Shown here piece by piece: positions 1 through 7,543 of a stretch of DNA of 12,300 bases; position 1 is the first letter of the stretch, and every line of letters starts with the position of its first letter. The notes below the pieces were generated by a model. That model ran no database searches. It was not told the origin of the DNA and worked only from the letters and a program-made list of their open reading frames with translations. Made by a program: the position numbers and the translations under genes. The stretch covers positions 1 through 12,300 of the forward strand of contig NYZG01000087.1 in the NCBI GenBank assembly GCA_002687025.1, written 5' to 3'. The stretch is from Candidatus Poribacteria bacterium. Its GTDB lineage: Bacteria > Poribacteria > WGA-4E > GCA-2687025.

Positions 1-405
1 CGCGCGGTGACGTTGCCCGCGCTGCACCTTGCGCAGCGGCAGAACGGCTGGGTCTCGCCGGACGTGATGGAATACATCTCAGAGTTGGTAGGGACGTCGC
101 CCGCGCAGGTCCGGGACGTCGTGACGTTCTACCCGATGTTCCTCGAGGAGCCAGTCGGCACGTACATCGTGCGCGTATGCCAGACGCTGCCTTGCGATCT
201 GTGCGGGTGCGCCGCGATTAAGGATCACCTCACGGAGAAACTCGGTGTCGGCATGGAGGAGACGACGGAGGACGGCAAGTTCACCCTCCTGTCGGCCGAA
301 TGCCTCGCGGCGTGCGACCAGGCGCCGGTGATGATGATTGATGACGACCTGCACGGGCTCCTCACGCCCGAGAAGGTCGACGAGCTGATCGACGGCCTCG
401 AGTGA
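1..405 (+). CDS. nuoE: NADH-quinone oxidoreductase subunit E (complex I 24 kDa, [2Fe-2S] N1a), 5'-truncated
   Basis: NuoE belongs to the cytoplasmic NADH-oxidising module of complex I and carries the off-pathway [2Fe-2S] cluster N1a next to the FMN in NuoF. The frame is open from base 1, and the residues before the GTG at base 7 still match the family (the PALHLAQ..NGWVSP block), so that GTG is internal and the true start lies upstream. Counting from base 7, the thioredoxin-like domain shows the four ligands as C58-x4-C63 and C99-x3-C103. The helical N-terminal block, with the segment VVTFYPMF, precedes it. Two additional cysteines (C66 and C68) lie just after the first pair. The stop at 403-405 is 19 bases before nuoF. 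NuoE-type proteins also occur in hydrogenases and formate dehydrogenases, but the neighbours make this complex I. Confidence 0.96.
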   Translation, partial: RAVTLPALHLAQRQNGWVSPDVMEYISELVGTSPAQVRDVVTFYPMFLEEPVGTYIVRVCQTLPCDLCGCAAIKDHLTEKLGVGMEETTEDGKFTLLSAECLAACDQAPVMMIDDDLHGLLTPEKVDELIDGLE

Positions 406-424
406 TCGAGCACCTGGCGGGATA

Positions 425-1828
425 ATGGGCAAGCCAAAAGAACTACGCATCCTCTACGAGCACCTCGACGTGCCGGACATGCACACGATCGAGGTGTACC
501 GCCAGCACGGCGGGTATAGCTCGCTGGACAAGCTCTTCACGCAAGAGCCCAGCGATCTCGTGGACATGATCAAGGACTCCGGCCTCCGAGGTCGTGGTGG
601 CGCGGGCTTCTCGACCGGGATGAAGTGGAGCTTCGTCCCCAAGGACATCGAGCCCAAGTACCTCTGCGCGAACGCAGACGAGTCCGAGCCCGGGACGTTC
701 AGCAATCGATACGTCCTGGAGCGGAAACCCCACTCGCTCATCGAGGGGATCATCTGCGCCTGCTGGACCCTCGGGATTCACACCGCTTACGTCTATATCC
801 GCGGTGAATTCACGCTCGGAAAGGTGCGCTTGGACGCTGCCATTGAGGAGGCGTACGCGAACGGCCTCCTCGGGAAGAGCGTAGCGGGCAAGGACTTCGC
901 TCTCGACATCTATACGCACGCCGGCGCCGGGGCGTACATCTGCGGCGAAGAGACCGGGCTGATCGAGTCACTCGAAGGCAAGCGTGGCCAGCCTCGCAAC
1001 AAGCCGCCGTTCCCGGCCGTGCAGGGGCTCTTCATGAAGCCCACGGTCGTGCAGAACGTTGAGACGCTCTGCAACGTGCCGTTCATCGTGAACAAGGGCG
1101 CGGAGTGGTACAAGACCCTAGGCACCGTGTATTCCGACCCTCCGCGGGGCACCGACCCGGTCAACACCGGCACGAAGCTGTACTGCATCAGCGGGCACGT
1201 CGAGAAGCCGGGCGTGTACGAGGTCGAGATGGGGCTCACAGCCAACGAACTGATCGAGATGGCCGGTGGCGTCCGTGGCGGCAACCGAGTGAAGGCAGTG
1301 ATCCCGGGCGGCAGTTCGGCTCCCGTGCTGACGCCGTACGAGTGCGACGTTCCGCTTGATTTCACGTCGCTGCAGATGGCGAAGACTATGCTCGGGTCCG
1401 GCGGGATAATCGTCATGGACGAGACCGTCTGCACCGTCCACGCGCTGACGAACCTGCTCGACTTCTACGCGCACGAGTCGTGCGGCCAGTGCACTCCCTG
1501 CCGCAACGGCACCCCTTGGACGCGGGACGTCGCCAAGCGAATCGAACAGGGCGGCGGCAAACCGGGCGACGTGGACCGACTGATCGAGGTCGCCAACAGC
1601 ATAGCGAACGTAGACACGTTCACGTGGAATACCATCTGCGTATTCGGGATCGCCGTGTCGTGGCCCGCGGTGAGCTTCGCCCGCAAGTTCCGACCGGAAT
1701 TCGAAGCGCACATCCGGGAAGGGAAGTGCGTGACGCTGCCCGTCGATGAGGCCGTGACGCCGCCCGAGGAGAATTACGCGTGGCCGCAGGTGCTTGCCGA
1801 GGTCGCACAGAAGCCCTCGTGGGACTGA
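425..1828 (+). CDS. nuoF: NADH-quinone oxidoreductase subunit F (complex I 51 kDa, FMN and NADH site)
   Basis: NuoF binds NADH and FMN, takes a hydride from NADH and passes electrons one at a time to its [4Fe-4S] cluster N3. The 467-residue protein contains the glycine-rich nucleotide motif GLRGRGGAGFSTGMKW (residues 53-68), CNADESEPGTF (81-92), the FMN-contact block GAGAYICGEETGLIESLEGK (167-186), a SLBB segment (about 250-300) and the C-terminal N3 ligands C353-x2-C356-x2-C359 with the fourth at C405. Length is normal to slightly long, partly from a small insertion near residues 233-246. The sequence after the last ligand (CVFGIAVSWP) differs a little from the usual C-x-x-G-D form. The ATG at 425 has only a weak purine run (GGCGGGA, 416-422) very close to it, but no alternative in-frame start exists between it and nuoE, so translation is probably coupled to nuoE. 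Confidence 0.97.
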   Translation: MGKPKELRILYEHLDVPDMHTIEVYRQHGGYSSLDKLFTQEPSDLVDMIKDSGLRGRGGAGFSTGMKWSFVPKDIEPKYLCANADESEPGTFSNRYVLERKPHSLIEGIICACWTLGIHTAYVYIRGEFTLGKVRLDAAIEEAYANGLLGKSVAGKDFALDIYTHAGAGAYICGEETGLIESLEGKRGQPRNKPPFPAVQGLFMKPTVVQNVETLCNVPFIVNKGAEWYKTLGTVYSDPPRGTDPVNTGTKLYCISGHVEKPGVYEVEMGLTANELIEMAGGVRGGNRVKAVIPGGSSAPVLTPYECDVPLDFTSLQMAKTMLGSGGIIVMDETVCTVHALTNLLDFYAHESCGQCTPCRNGTPWTRDVAKRIEQGGGKPGDVDRLIEVANSIANVDTFTWNTICVFGIAVSWPAVSFARKFRPEFEAHIREGKCVTLPVDEAVTPPEENYAWPQVLAEVAQKPSWD

Positions 1829-1831
1829 GGC

Positions 1832-1838
1832 GAGAGGA
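1832..1838 (+). promoter_or_regulatory. Shine-Dalgarno site of nuoG
   Basis: GAGAGGA lies six bases before the ATG at 1845, in the 16-base gap after the nuoF stop. It supports that start rather than the upstream in-frame ATG at 1794, which would make a 17-residue extension overlapping nuoF. Confidence 0.7.
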
Positions 1839-1844
1839 CGACCC

Positions 1845-3485
1845 ATGGCGAAGATAACGATGGACGGCATCGAGTACGAGGTCAGCGACGGCCTCACCGT
1901 CGTCCAGGCCTCGGCCGAGGTCGGCATCACGGTGCCGCACTACTGCTACCACCCGACGCTGCCGGCGCCGGCCAACTGCCGGATGTGTCTCGTCGAGTTG
2001 ACGCTACCCGGAGCGCCAGGGCCATTGAGGCAACTGGCAACCGGCTGCTCGACGCGGGTCGCGGATGGCATGGTCGTCAACCACGAAACCCCGACAGTGC
2101 AGGCTGCACGGGCCTCCTCGCTGGAGTCGCTGTTGGCCCACCATCCGCTGGACTGCCCCACGTGCGACCAGGCCGGCGAGTGCGAACTGCAGAACTTCGC
2201 CCACAAGTTCGGCCACGACGTCGGTAACTACGCCGAGACGAAGAAGACGCCTCCCCGCAAGCATCTCGGGCCGAACGTGGACCTGTTCACGACACGCTGC
2301 GTGGTGTGTACACGCTGCGCCCGCTTCACCGAGGAAGTGAGTGGCGACGCGGTCCTGTCGCTCGTGAATCGCGGCGGAAAGAACGAGATCGACGTCTATC
2401 CCGGCATCCCCATCGACAACAAGCTGTCCGGGAGCGTCGTGGACCTCTGCCCGGTGGGCGCTCTCTCCAGCACGGACTTCATGTACCGCTCGCGTCCGTG
2501 GTTCTTGGAGGAAGTCGACAGCGTCTGCACGCGCTGCAGCAAGGGCTGCAACATCACCGTCGAACACCGCGACGGCGAGACGGTGCGCATCAAGCCGCGG
2601 CTCAACGAGGACGTCAACGGATTCTGGATGTGCGACGACGGGCGCTACGATTGCGACTACGTGAGCAGTCCCGACCGACTGCGTATGCCGCTCGCGCGTG
2701 AAGGCGACGACCTCGTCGCGTGCGGATGGTCCGACGTCTTCGACCGCATCGCCGGAGCGGTACAGGCCGCCGGAGGCGAGAACGTCGCGGTGATCGCCTC
2801 GGCGTGGTCGACGAACGAGGAGCTGCACGCCGTCCGTCGGTTCGCCACGGAGGCAGTCCATACGAGCCTGATCGGCCTGCTTAGCGCCGCGGGCGACGAC
2901 GAGGACACGGTCTATCCCGGCTTCACGATCGAGAAGGACAAGAACCCGAATCGCGCGGGAGCGCGCCTGATCCTCGGGGAGGAAGTCGCGCAGGATTCGG
3001 CGATCTGGGAAGTGCTGCGGCGAGCCAACGCGGCCATCATCTTCTCAGGAATCCCAGACGCGGAGCTCAGCGACGACGCCGTGGCGACGCTGGCGGCGCT
3101 GGGTTTCCTCGCCGTCGTCGATGTCGGCACGTCGGCGCTGACGGCGTTGGCGGACATCGTCATCCCCGGCACGACGTACACCGAGAAAGACGGGTGCTTC
3201 ACGAACTCGCAGCAGCGCGTGCAGAAGCTGAACGCCGCGCACCGCCCGCTCGGGACGGCGATGCGGGAGTGGGAGTTCGTCAGATACGCCGCGGAAGCGC
3301 TCGAGACTGAGTTCGACTACACCGACGAGGCGTCGGTCACGGCCGATCTCGTCGCGTCCACTCCCGCCTTTGCGGGCGTCACACTCGAGGTCGTGGGCGA
3401 GCGCGGCCATGTGTTGGGGAGCGGCGAGGCGGAGCCGGAAACGAACGACGGTAACTACGCCTACGCCAGGATGTTCTGGAAGTAA
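1845..3485 (+). CDS. nuoG: NADH-quinone oxidoreductase subunit G (complex I 75 kDa, Fe-S wire), compact form
   Basis: NuoG carries electrons from NuoF towards NuoI through several Fe-S clusters. In the 546-residue protein the N-terminal ferredoxin domain holds N1b ligands C34, C45, C48 and C68. The His-Cys3 motif for N5 is H100, C104, C107 and C113. N4 ligands are C152, C155, C158 and C202. A molybdopterin-oxidoreductase Fe4S4 domain follows with C228-x2-C231-x3-C235-x27-C263, the spacing of the N7 cluster known in E. coli and Thermus. The remaining part is short: NuoG usually has about 670 to over 900 residues. The family's end block (ADIVIPGTTYTEKDG.FTN, about 436-454) is present, so the middle of the Mo-cofactor-like domain is missing rather than the end. 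I chose ATG 1845 over an upstream in-frame ATG at 1794, which lies inside nuoF, because the family starts at MAKITMDG and a good SD precedes 1845. Confidence 0.95.
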   Translation: MAKITMDGIEYEVSDGLTVVQASAEVGITVPHYCYHPTLPAPANCRMCLVELTLPGAPGPLRQLATGCSTRVADGMVVNHETPTVQAARASSLESLLAHHPLDCPTCDQAGECELQNFAHKFGHDVGNYAETKKTPPRKHLGPNVDLFTTRCVVCTRCARFTEEVSGDAVLSLVNRGGKNEIDVYPGIPIDNKLSGSVVDLCPVGALSSTDFMYRSRPWFLEEVDSVCTRCSKGCNITVEHRDGETVRIKPRLNEDVNGFWMCDDGRYDCDYVSSPDRLRMPLAREGDDLVACGWSDVFDRIAGAVQAAGGENVAVIASAWSTNEELHAVRRFATEAVHTSLIGLLSAAGDDEDTVYPGFTIEKDKNPNRAGARLILGEEVAQDSAIWEVLRRANAAIIFSGIPDAELSDDAVATLAALGFLAVVDVGTSALTALADIVIPGTTYTEKDGCFTNSQQRVQKLNAAHRPLGTAMREWEFVRYAAEALETEFDYTDEASVTADLVASTPAFAGVTLEVVGERGHVLGSGEAEPETNDGNYAYARMFWK

Positions 3486-3527
3486 CTCACGTCGTGTCCG
3501 CGCAGGCGGGCGGCGAATGGCAGGACG

Positions 3528-4712
3528 ATGTCAACACTTCTCATACAGATCGTGGTCGCGCTGGCGAAGGCGCTCTTCATCATCCTGTTGGTGCTGACCG
3601 CCGTGCCGATACTCGTCTGGGCGGAACGCCGGGTCAGCGCGTGGATGCAGGACAGGCACGGGCCCAACCGCGTCGGGCCTGCCGGCTTGCTGCAGCCCAT
3701 CGCGGACGGGATCAAGTTCCTCACCAAAGAGGTGCTCATCCCGGCGCATGTCGATCGCAAGCTGTACCTGGCGGCGCCGGTGATACTGCTCGTACCGTCG
3801 CTGATGACGGGAGCGATCATCCCGTGGTCGAAGCCGATCCCGGCCGACAGCGCGCTGGGTGGGTTGCTCTCCGCGGTCAACTGGGCTCCCGACGGCATCC
3901 CGTTCCAGGTCGCGCAGATCAACGTAGGCGTTCTCTATTTCTTCGCGATGGCGTCGCTGGCCGTGTATGGGATCATCCTTGCGGGATGGGCGTCGAACAA
4001 CAAATACACGCTTCTTGGCGGGCTGCGCGCTTCCGCGCAGGTCATCAGTTACGAACTGTCGCTGGGGTTGGCGATTCTGTCGGTGCTGCTCATCGTCGGC
4101 ACGTTGCAGTTGAACACGATCGTCGAATGGCAGGCGGGCGGCATGTGGATGGTGTTCGCCCAGCCGGTGACGTGGGTCATCTTCACAATCGCCGCGCTGG
4201 CCGAGACGAACCGCGCGCCGTTCGACCTGGCGGAGTGCGAGCAGGAGCTCGTCGGGGGTTACCACACGGAATACAGTGGCATGACCTTCGCGACGTTCTT
4301 CCTCGCTGAATACGCCAACATGACGATGAGCGCCGCCCTGAACGTGTGTCTATTCTGGGGTGGCTACACGTTCTTCGGGCTGGAACAGATCCTACCGTGG
4401 TGGATCACGTTCGGGATCTTCCTCGCGAAGGTAGCCGCGTTCCTCTTCCTGTTCCTGCTGATTCGCTGGACGTTCCCGCGGTTCCGTTACGACCAGCTCA
4501 TGCGGCTTGGATGGAAGATGCTCCTACCGTTGGCGCTTGGGAACGTCGTGTTGACGGCGCTCGGGCTGGCGGCGCACGAGATGTGGGGCGTGCCGCTGTG
4601 GCCGGCGCTGATCGTCGGGCAGGTGGCTCTGATTGGCGGCGTCGCGTTGGTGTCGGTGATGCGTACGAAGGCGGAGTCGGCAGGTAGCGCCGAATCGCAG
4701 GCGCGGGCGTAG
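3528..4712 (+). CDS. nuoH: NADH-quinone oxidoreductase subunit H (ND1)
   Basis: NuoH is the membrane subunit that, with NuoB and NuoD, forms the quinone-binding chamber and starts the chain of charged residues that couples quinone chemistry to proton pumping. The 394-residue protein has eight or nine hydrophobic helices. The ND1 signatures are present: ERRVSAWMQDRHGPNRVGP (33-51), the amphipathic segment LLQPIADGIKFLTKE (54-68), YTLLGGLRASAQVISYELSL (160-179) with conserved E176, and AETNRAPFDLAECEQELVGG (225-244) followed by YHTEYSG. It is longer than the 325-residue E. coli protein because of the C-terminal helix and a hydrophilic tail. The ATG at 3528 is the only start codon between the nuoG stop and the first helix. 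Its purine-rich site (AGGA, 3522-3525) is only two bases away, so initiation may be modest or coupled. The expected next gene, nuoI, is absent. Confidence 0.97.
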   Translation: MSTLLIQIVVALAKALFIILLVLTAVPILVWAERRVSAWMQDRHGPNRVGPAGLLQPIADGIKFLTKEVLIPAHVDRKLYLAAPVILLVPSLMTGAIIPWSKPIPADSALGGLLSAVNWAPDGIPFQVAQINVGVLYFFAMASLAVYGIILAGWASNNKYTLLGGLRASAQVISYELSLGLAILSVLLIVGTLQLNTIVEWQAGGMWMVFAQPVTWVIFTIAALAETNRAPFDLAECEQELVGGYHTEYSGMTFATFFLAEYANMTMSAALNVCLFWGGYTFFGLEQILPWWITFGIFLAKVAAFLFLFLLIRWTFPRFRYDQLMRLGWKMLLPLALGNVVLTALGLAAHEMWGVPLWPALIVGQVALIGGVALVSVMRTKAESAGSAESQARA

Positions 4713-4736
4713 CGCGGCGGGCCGTAAGGCGAAGGG
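4713..4736 (+). repeat. leader repeat copy 1, before nuoJ
   Basis: The end of this gap, GGGCCGTAAGGCGAAGGG (4719-4736), differs from the nuoN leader copy by one substitution and one extra A. A CGCGG precedes both copies (4713-4717 here). It includes the SD of nuoJ, so part of the likeness may reflect ribosome binding rather than common origin. Confidence 0.45.
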
Positions 4737-4741
4737 ATCGC

Positions 4742-5275
4742 ATGGAGACGCTGCTGTATCTGGTGTTCGGGCTCGTAGCCCTCGTGGGCGGAGTTCTGGT
4801 CATCGTCAATCGGAACCCGGTCTACAGCGCCTTGTCGCTTGTGCTGACCATGTTCGCGGTGTCGGCCCTGTACATTCTTCAGCAGGCGTATTTCGTTGCG
4901 GCAGTGCAGATCGTCGTCTACGCCGGGGCGATCGTGGTGCTGTTCCTCTTCGTGATCATGCTGCTGAATCTCGGCGACCAGGGCAATCTGCCCGCGGCCT
5001 CCGGGACGCGGCGCTTCGTTGGAGCTTTGCTTGGCGTCACGTTCGCCGGGATCGTCGGCGCGGTGGTGTGGGAGTACGCGTCGACGGCGGGTCCAGCGGC
5101 GGCCGCGGCGGGCGACATCGACCACACGAAGTCTCTCGCACGCGTTCTGTTCCAGAACTACCTGCTGCCCTTCGAAGTCGTGTCGATCGTGCTCCTCGCG
5201 GCGCTGGTCGGCGTCCTCGCGCTGATCCGAACGCATGGGCGCGGTCTGGATTCCTCGGAGGCGGACAATGTCTGA
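4742..5275 (+). CDS. nuoJ: NADH-quinone oxidoreductase subunit J (ND6)
   Basis: NuoJ is a small membrane-arm subunit beside NuoK and NuoH. Its third helix contains a pi-bulge implicated in transmitting conformational change and forming the water wire. The 177-residue protein has five predicted helices. The conserved helix-3 stretch AAVQIVVYAGAIVVLFLFVI (53-72), with Y60, is present. A small extracytoplasmic loop rich in Ala and Gly (about 112-126) precedes the last helix, and the C-terminus is short and polar. The start ATG follows AAGGCGAAGGGA (4726-4737). The end overlaps nuoK by eight bases, typical of the stoichiometric J-K pair. nuoJ directly follows nuoH with a 29-base gap; in the common order nuoI would lie between them. 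Confidence 0.96.
   Translation: METLLYLVFGLVALVGGVLVIVNRNPVYSALSLVLTMFAVSALYILQQAYFVAAVQIVVYAGAIVVLFLFVIMLLNLGDQGNLPAASGTRRFVGALLGVTFAGIVGAVVWEYASTAGPAAAAAGDIDHTKSLARVLFQNYLLPFEVVSIVLLAALVGVLALIRTHGRGLDSSEADNV
5257..5261 (+). promoter_or_regulatory. Shine-Dalgarno site of nuoK, inside the nuoJ end
   Basis: GGAGG lies six bases before the ATG at 5268 and inside the last codons of nuoJ. It selects the start at 5268 over an in-frame ATG at 5235, which would add eleven residues (MGAVWIPRRRT) with no family counterpart. Confidence 0.8.
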
Positions 5276-5570
5276 CTTCGCGATCTGTCTGGCGGTCAGC
5301 GCGGCGCTGTTCACGCTCGGCGTCGTGGGCGTGCTGGTGAAGCGGAACGCCATCGTCGTGTTCATGTGCATCGAGCTGATGCTCAACGCCGCGAACCTCG
5401 CGTTCGTCACGTTCTCGCGACAGCACGGCACGGTGGACGGCCAGATATTCGTCTTCTTCGTGATGGCGATCGCCGCGGCCGAGGTGGCGATCGGCCTCTC
5501 CATCATCGTCACGGTGTTCAGAAACCGGGCAAGCATCAACGTCGACGACGTCACGATGCTGCGGCGCTAG
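5268..5570 (+). CDS. nuoK: NADH-quinone oxidoreductase subunit K (ND4L)
   Basis: NuoK is a three-helix membrane subunit related to MrpC of the multisubunit cation/proton antiporters. It forms the first antiporter-like half channel next to NuoN. From ATG 5268 the product is 100 residues, exactly the usual length. The two intramembrane glutamates essential in E. coli NuoK, E36 (in CIELMLNAANL) and E72 (in AAEVAIGLSI), fall at the same residue numbers here. The three helices lie near 4-23, 28-50 and 58-83, followed by a short polar tail ending in LRR. It overlaps nuoJ by eight bases (ATGTCTGA), so the two are likely translated together, and it ends ten bases before nuoL. Confidence 0.97.
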   Translation: MSDFAICLAVSAALFTLGVVGVLVKRNAIVVFMCIELMLNAANLAFVTFSRQHGTVDGQIFVFFVMAIAAAEVAIGLSIIVTVFRNRASINVDDVTMLRR

Positions 5571-5574
5571 AGGA
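5569..5574 (+). promoter_or_regulatory. Shine-Dalgarno site of nuoL, overlapping the nuoK stop
   Basis: AGAGGA overlaps the TAG stop of nuoK and lies six bases before the nuoL ATG at 5581. The arrangement lets a ribosome ending nuoK expose or use the site directly. Confidence 0.65.
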
Positions 5575-5580
5575 CTGCTC

Positions 5581-7482
5581 ATGCTTGCTCCGACGGCGCT
5601 TCTCTTCCTGCCGCTCCTGGCGGGAGTGCTCATCAACGGATTGCTGGGGGCCAAGCTACCCAAGTGGTTCTCAGCCGCGCTGGGTTGTGGCGCGATGGGG
5701 GCTTCCTTCCTTGGCGCGCTGATCGTCGTGCCGCTCGTTTCGGGCGGCGCTGTCGGCGACCAGGTGCTGTGGACGTGGATGGCGGCCGGGTCATTCTCCG
5801 TGGATGTCGCGCTGAAGTACGACGCGCTCTCGTGCGTCATGGCGCTGATCATCACGGGCGTGAGCTTCCTGATCCACATCTACGCCGCAGGCTACATGAG
5901 CCACGAGGACGAGCGCGGTCTGTCACGCTTCTACACGTACCTGAACCTGTTCGTCTTCTCGATGCTCGTGCTCGTGCTGGGGAACAACTACGCGCTGATG
6001 TTCGTTGGCTGGGAAGGCGTGGGTCTCTGCTCGTACCTGCTCATCGGGTTCTGGTACGACCGTGAGCGCAAGACCGGCGACTCGACCTATCCCTCTCAGG
6101 CCGCGAAGAAGGCGTTCATCGTCAACCGGATCGGCGACTTCGGGTTCCTCATCGCCATATTCCTGATGTTCACGACCTTCGGCACGCTGCAGTTCGATGC
6201 GATCTTCTCGAACGCGCAGATCGCTGAGGGCGGGCCCGCGCTCATGTGGGGCAAACCGGTCCTGTGGTGGATCACGGCGCTTCTGTTCGTCGGGGCCATC
6301 GGCAAGTCGGCGCAGATCCCGCTGTATGTCTGGCTGCCGGACGCCATGCAGGGCCCCACGCCGGTCAGCGCACTCATCCACGCCGCGACGATGGTAACCG
6401 CGGGCGTCTACATGGTCGCGCGGTCGAACGTGCTCTACACGCTGGCAGGCACCGGGCCGTCGCTCGTCGCGCCGGTCGGCATCATCACCGCAGCGTTCGC
6501 GGCGACGATGGCGCTGACATCCTTCGACTTCAAGGGGGTCCTGGCGTATTCCACGGTGAGCCAACTCGGATACATGTTCGTCGGGGTCGGCTTGGGGGCG
6601 TACGGCGCCGGCGTCGCGCACCTGATGACGCACGCGTTCTTCAAGGGGCTGCTCTTCCTGACGGCCGGTAGCGTGTTGCACGCGATGCGCGATGTGGGCG
6701 ACATCCGGCGAATGGGCGGCCTGTCGCGCAAGATGCCGATAACGTTCGTCACGTTCGTGGTGGCGGCGCTGGCGATCGCTGGTTTCCCGTTCCTCAGCGG
6801 ATTCTTCAGCAAGGACGCCATCCTGCTTGCGGCGTACCAGCAGAGCCAGTGGATGTTCTGGCTCGGAGCGATCGCCGCCGGCCTCACCGCGCTGTACATG
6901 TTCCGACTTCTCGCGATTGCGTTCCTGGGCCAGTCCCGCGACCAAAAGCTCTTCGACGCCGCGCACGAGTCGCCGTGGGTGATGACGTTGCCGCTGATCG
7001 TTCTGGCGGTGCTGTCCGCGACTGCCGGCGCCGTGCTGGGGCTGCACGAGGACGGCCTGTTCTACCGGTTCCTGGCCGATGTCCTCAACGCGGAACACCA
7101 CGGAACGACGACGATGACGCCGATGTTCATCTCCGTCGCCCTCGGGTTGGCGGGAATGGTCGTGGGGATCCTCATCTATCGGGGCAAGTCGGTCGACCAA
7201 CTGAACCGCGGGAACGCGATCTCGGCACTGCCTCGTGCGAAGTGGTACGTGGACGAGGCGTACGACGCGGCGATCGTGCGGCCGATCCACGAAGCGTCGC
7301 GCTGGGTGCTGTGGCGGTTCGTGGACAAGTGGATCATCGATGGCATTGTGAACGCCTCCGCGGGGGCCGTGTATGCCGTCGGAGGCGTCCTGCGGAACGT
7401 ACAGACCGGCGTGGTGCAGACGTACGCGGCGCTGATCCTCGCGGGCGCGGTCGTGCTGCTGTTCGTGAAGGGGTTGCTCTGA
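5581..7482 (+). CDS. nuoL: NADH-quinone oxidoreductase subunit L (ND5, distal antiporter-like proton pump)
   Basis: NuoL is the distal proton-pumping subunit, related to MrpA/MrpD antiporter subunits, with a long lateral helix that runs along the membrane arm. The 633-residue protein has the usual length and about sixteen helices. Key residues visible are E145 in FVGWEGVGLCSYLLIGFWY, D186 in NRIGDFGF, K242 in the helix-7 motif GKSAQIPLYVWLPDAMQGPT (241-260), H267 in SALIHAAT, K355 in HAFFKGLLF and K411 in the helix-12 motif GFFSKD. The C-terminal part (about 553-585; KWYVDEAYDAAIVRPIHEAS) matches the start of the lateral helix and the final anchoring helix ends at the C-terminus. The stop TGA at 7480-7482 shares its last base with an ATG that opens a 21-codon frame reaching nuoM. 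Confidence 0.97.
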   Translation: MLAPTALLFLPLLAGVLINGLLGAKLPKWFSAALGCGAMGASFLGALIVVPLVSGGAVGDQVLWTWMAAGSFSVDVALKYDALSCVMALIITGVSFLIHIYAAGYMSHEDERGLSRFYTYLNLFVFSMLVLVLGNNYALMFVGWEGVGLCSYLLIGFWYDRERKTGDSTYPSQAAKKAFIVNRIGDFGFLIAIFLMFTTFGTLQFDAIFSNAQIAEGGPALMWGKPVLWWITALLFVGAIGKSAQIPLYVWLPDAMQGPTPVSALIHAATMVTAGVYMVARSNVLYTLAGTGPSLVAPVGIITAAFAATMALTSFDFKGVLAYSTVSQLGYMFVGVGLGAYGAGVAHLMTHAFFKGLLFLTAGSVLHAMRDVGDIRRMGGLSRKMPITFVTFVVAALAIAGFPFLSGFFSKDAILLAAYQQSQWMFWLGAIAAGLTALYMFRLLAIAFLGQSRDQKLFDAAHESPWVMTLPLIVLAVLSATAGAVLGLHEDGLFYRFLADVLNAEHHGTTTMTPMFISVALGLAGMVVGILIYRGKSVDQLNRGNAISALPRAKWYVDEAYDAAIVRPIHEASRWVLWRFVDKWIIDGIVNASAGAVYAVGGVLRNVQTGVVQTYAALILAGAVVLLFVKGLL

Positions 7483-7487
7483 TGCAG

Positions 7488-7528
7488 GCCGATGGCGCCG
7501 CATTGCGCCCTGACCGCAACCAATCGGC
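7488..7528 (+). other. possible nested RNA hairpin in the nuoL-nuoM gap
   Basis: GCCGAT (7488-7493) can pair with ATCGGC (7523-7528). Directly adjoining on the 5' side, GGCGC (7494-7498) can pair with GCGCC (7505-7509) around a six-base loop. Eleven consecutive 5' bases would thus be paired, with a 13-base bulge on the 3' side. There is no U tract, so it does not look like an intrinsic terminator. It ends five bases before the nuoM SD (GGAG, 7533-7536) and leaves that site free. In GC-rich DNA such a fold may be accidental. Confidence 0.3.
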
Positions 7529-7532
7529 GAAC

Positions 7533-7536
7533 GGAG
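7533..7536 (+). promoter_or_regulatory. Shine-Dalgarno site supporting the GTG start of nuoM
   Basis: GGAG lies seven bases before the GTG at 7544. An in-frame TGA at 7511 and the lack of any other start codon between them force GTG as the start. Confidence 0.7.
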
Positions 7537-7543
7537 CCAAGGC

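Noticed and set aside
178..210. Two extra cysteines (C66, C68) beside the N1a ligands of NuoE as an additional cluster site
   Set aside because: They sit close together in a loop with no partner cysteines elsewhere, and the canonical four ligands are complete, so there is no support for a further cluster.
1554..1640. Atypical context of the fourth N3 ligand in NuoF (C405 followed by VFGIAVSWP) as a possible defect
   Set aside because: The cysteine itself and the first three ligands are present, and residues after this ligand vary in the family (E. coli differs too), so loss of function is not indicated.
3483..3485. Early stop in nuoG as a possible frameshift or truncation
   Set aside because: The protein retains the family's terminal block (ADIVIP...EKDG.FTN) and nuoH begins 42 bases later with no leftover NuoG sequence. 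The shortness is internal, not a broken end.
3498..3509. CCGC/GCGG dyad in the nuoG-nuoH gap
   Set aside because: A four-base stem in GC-rich sequence is expected by chance and has no terminator or operator features.
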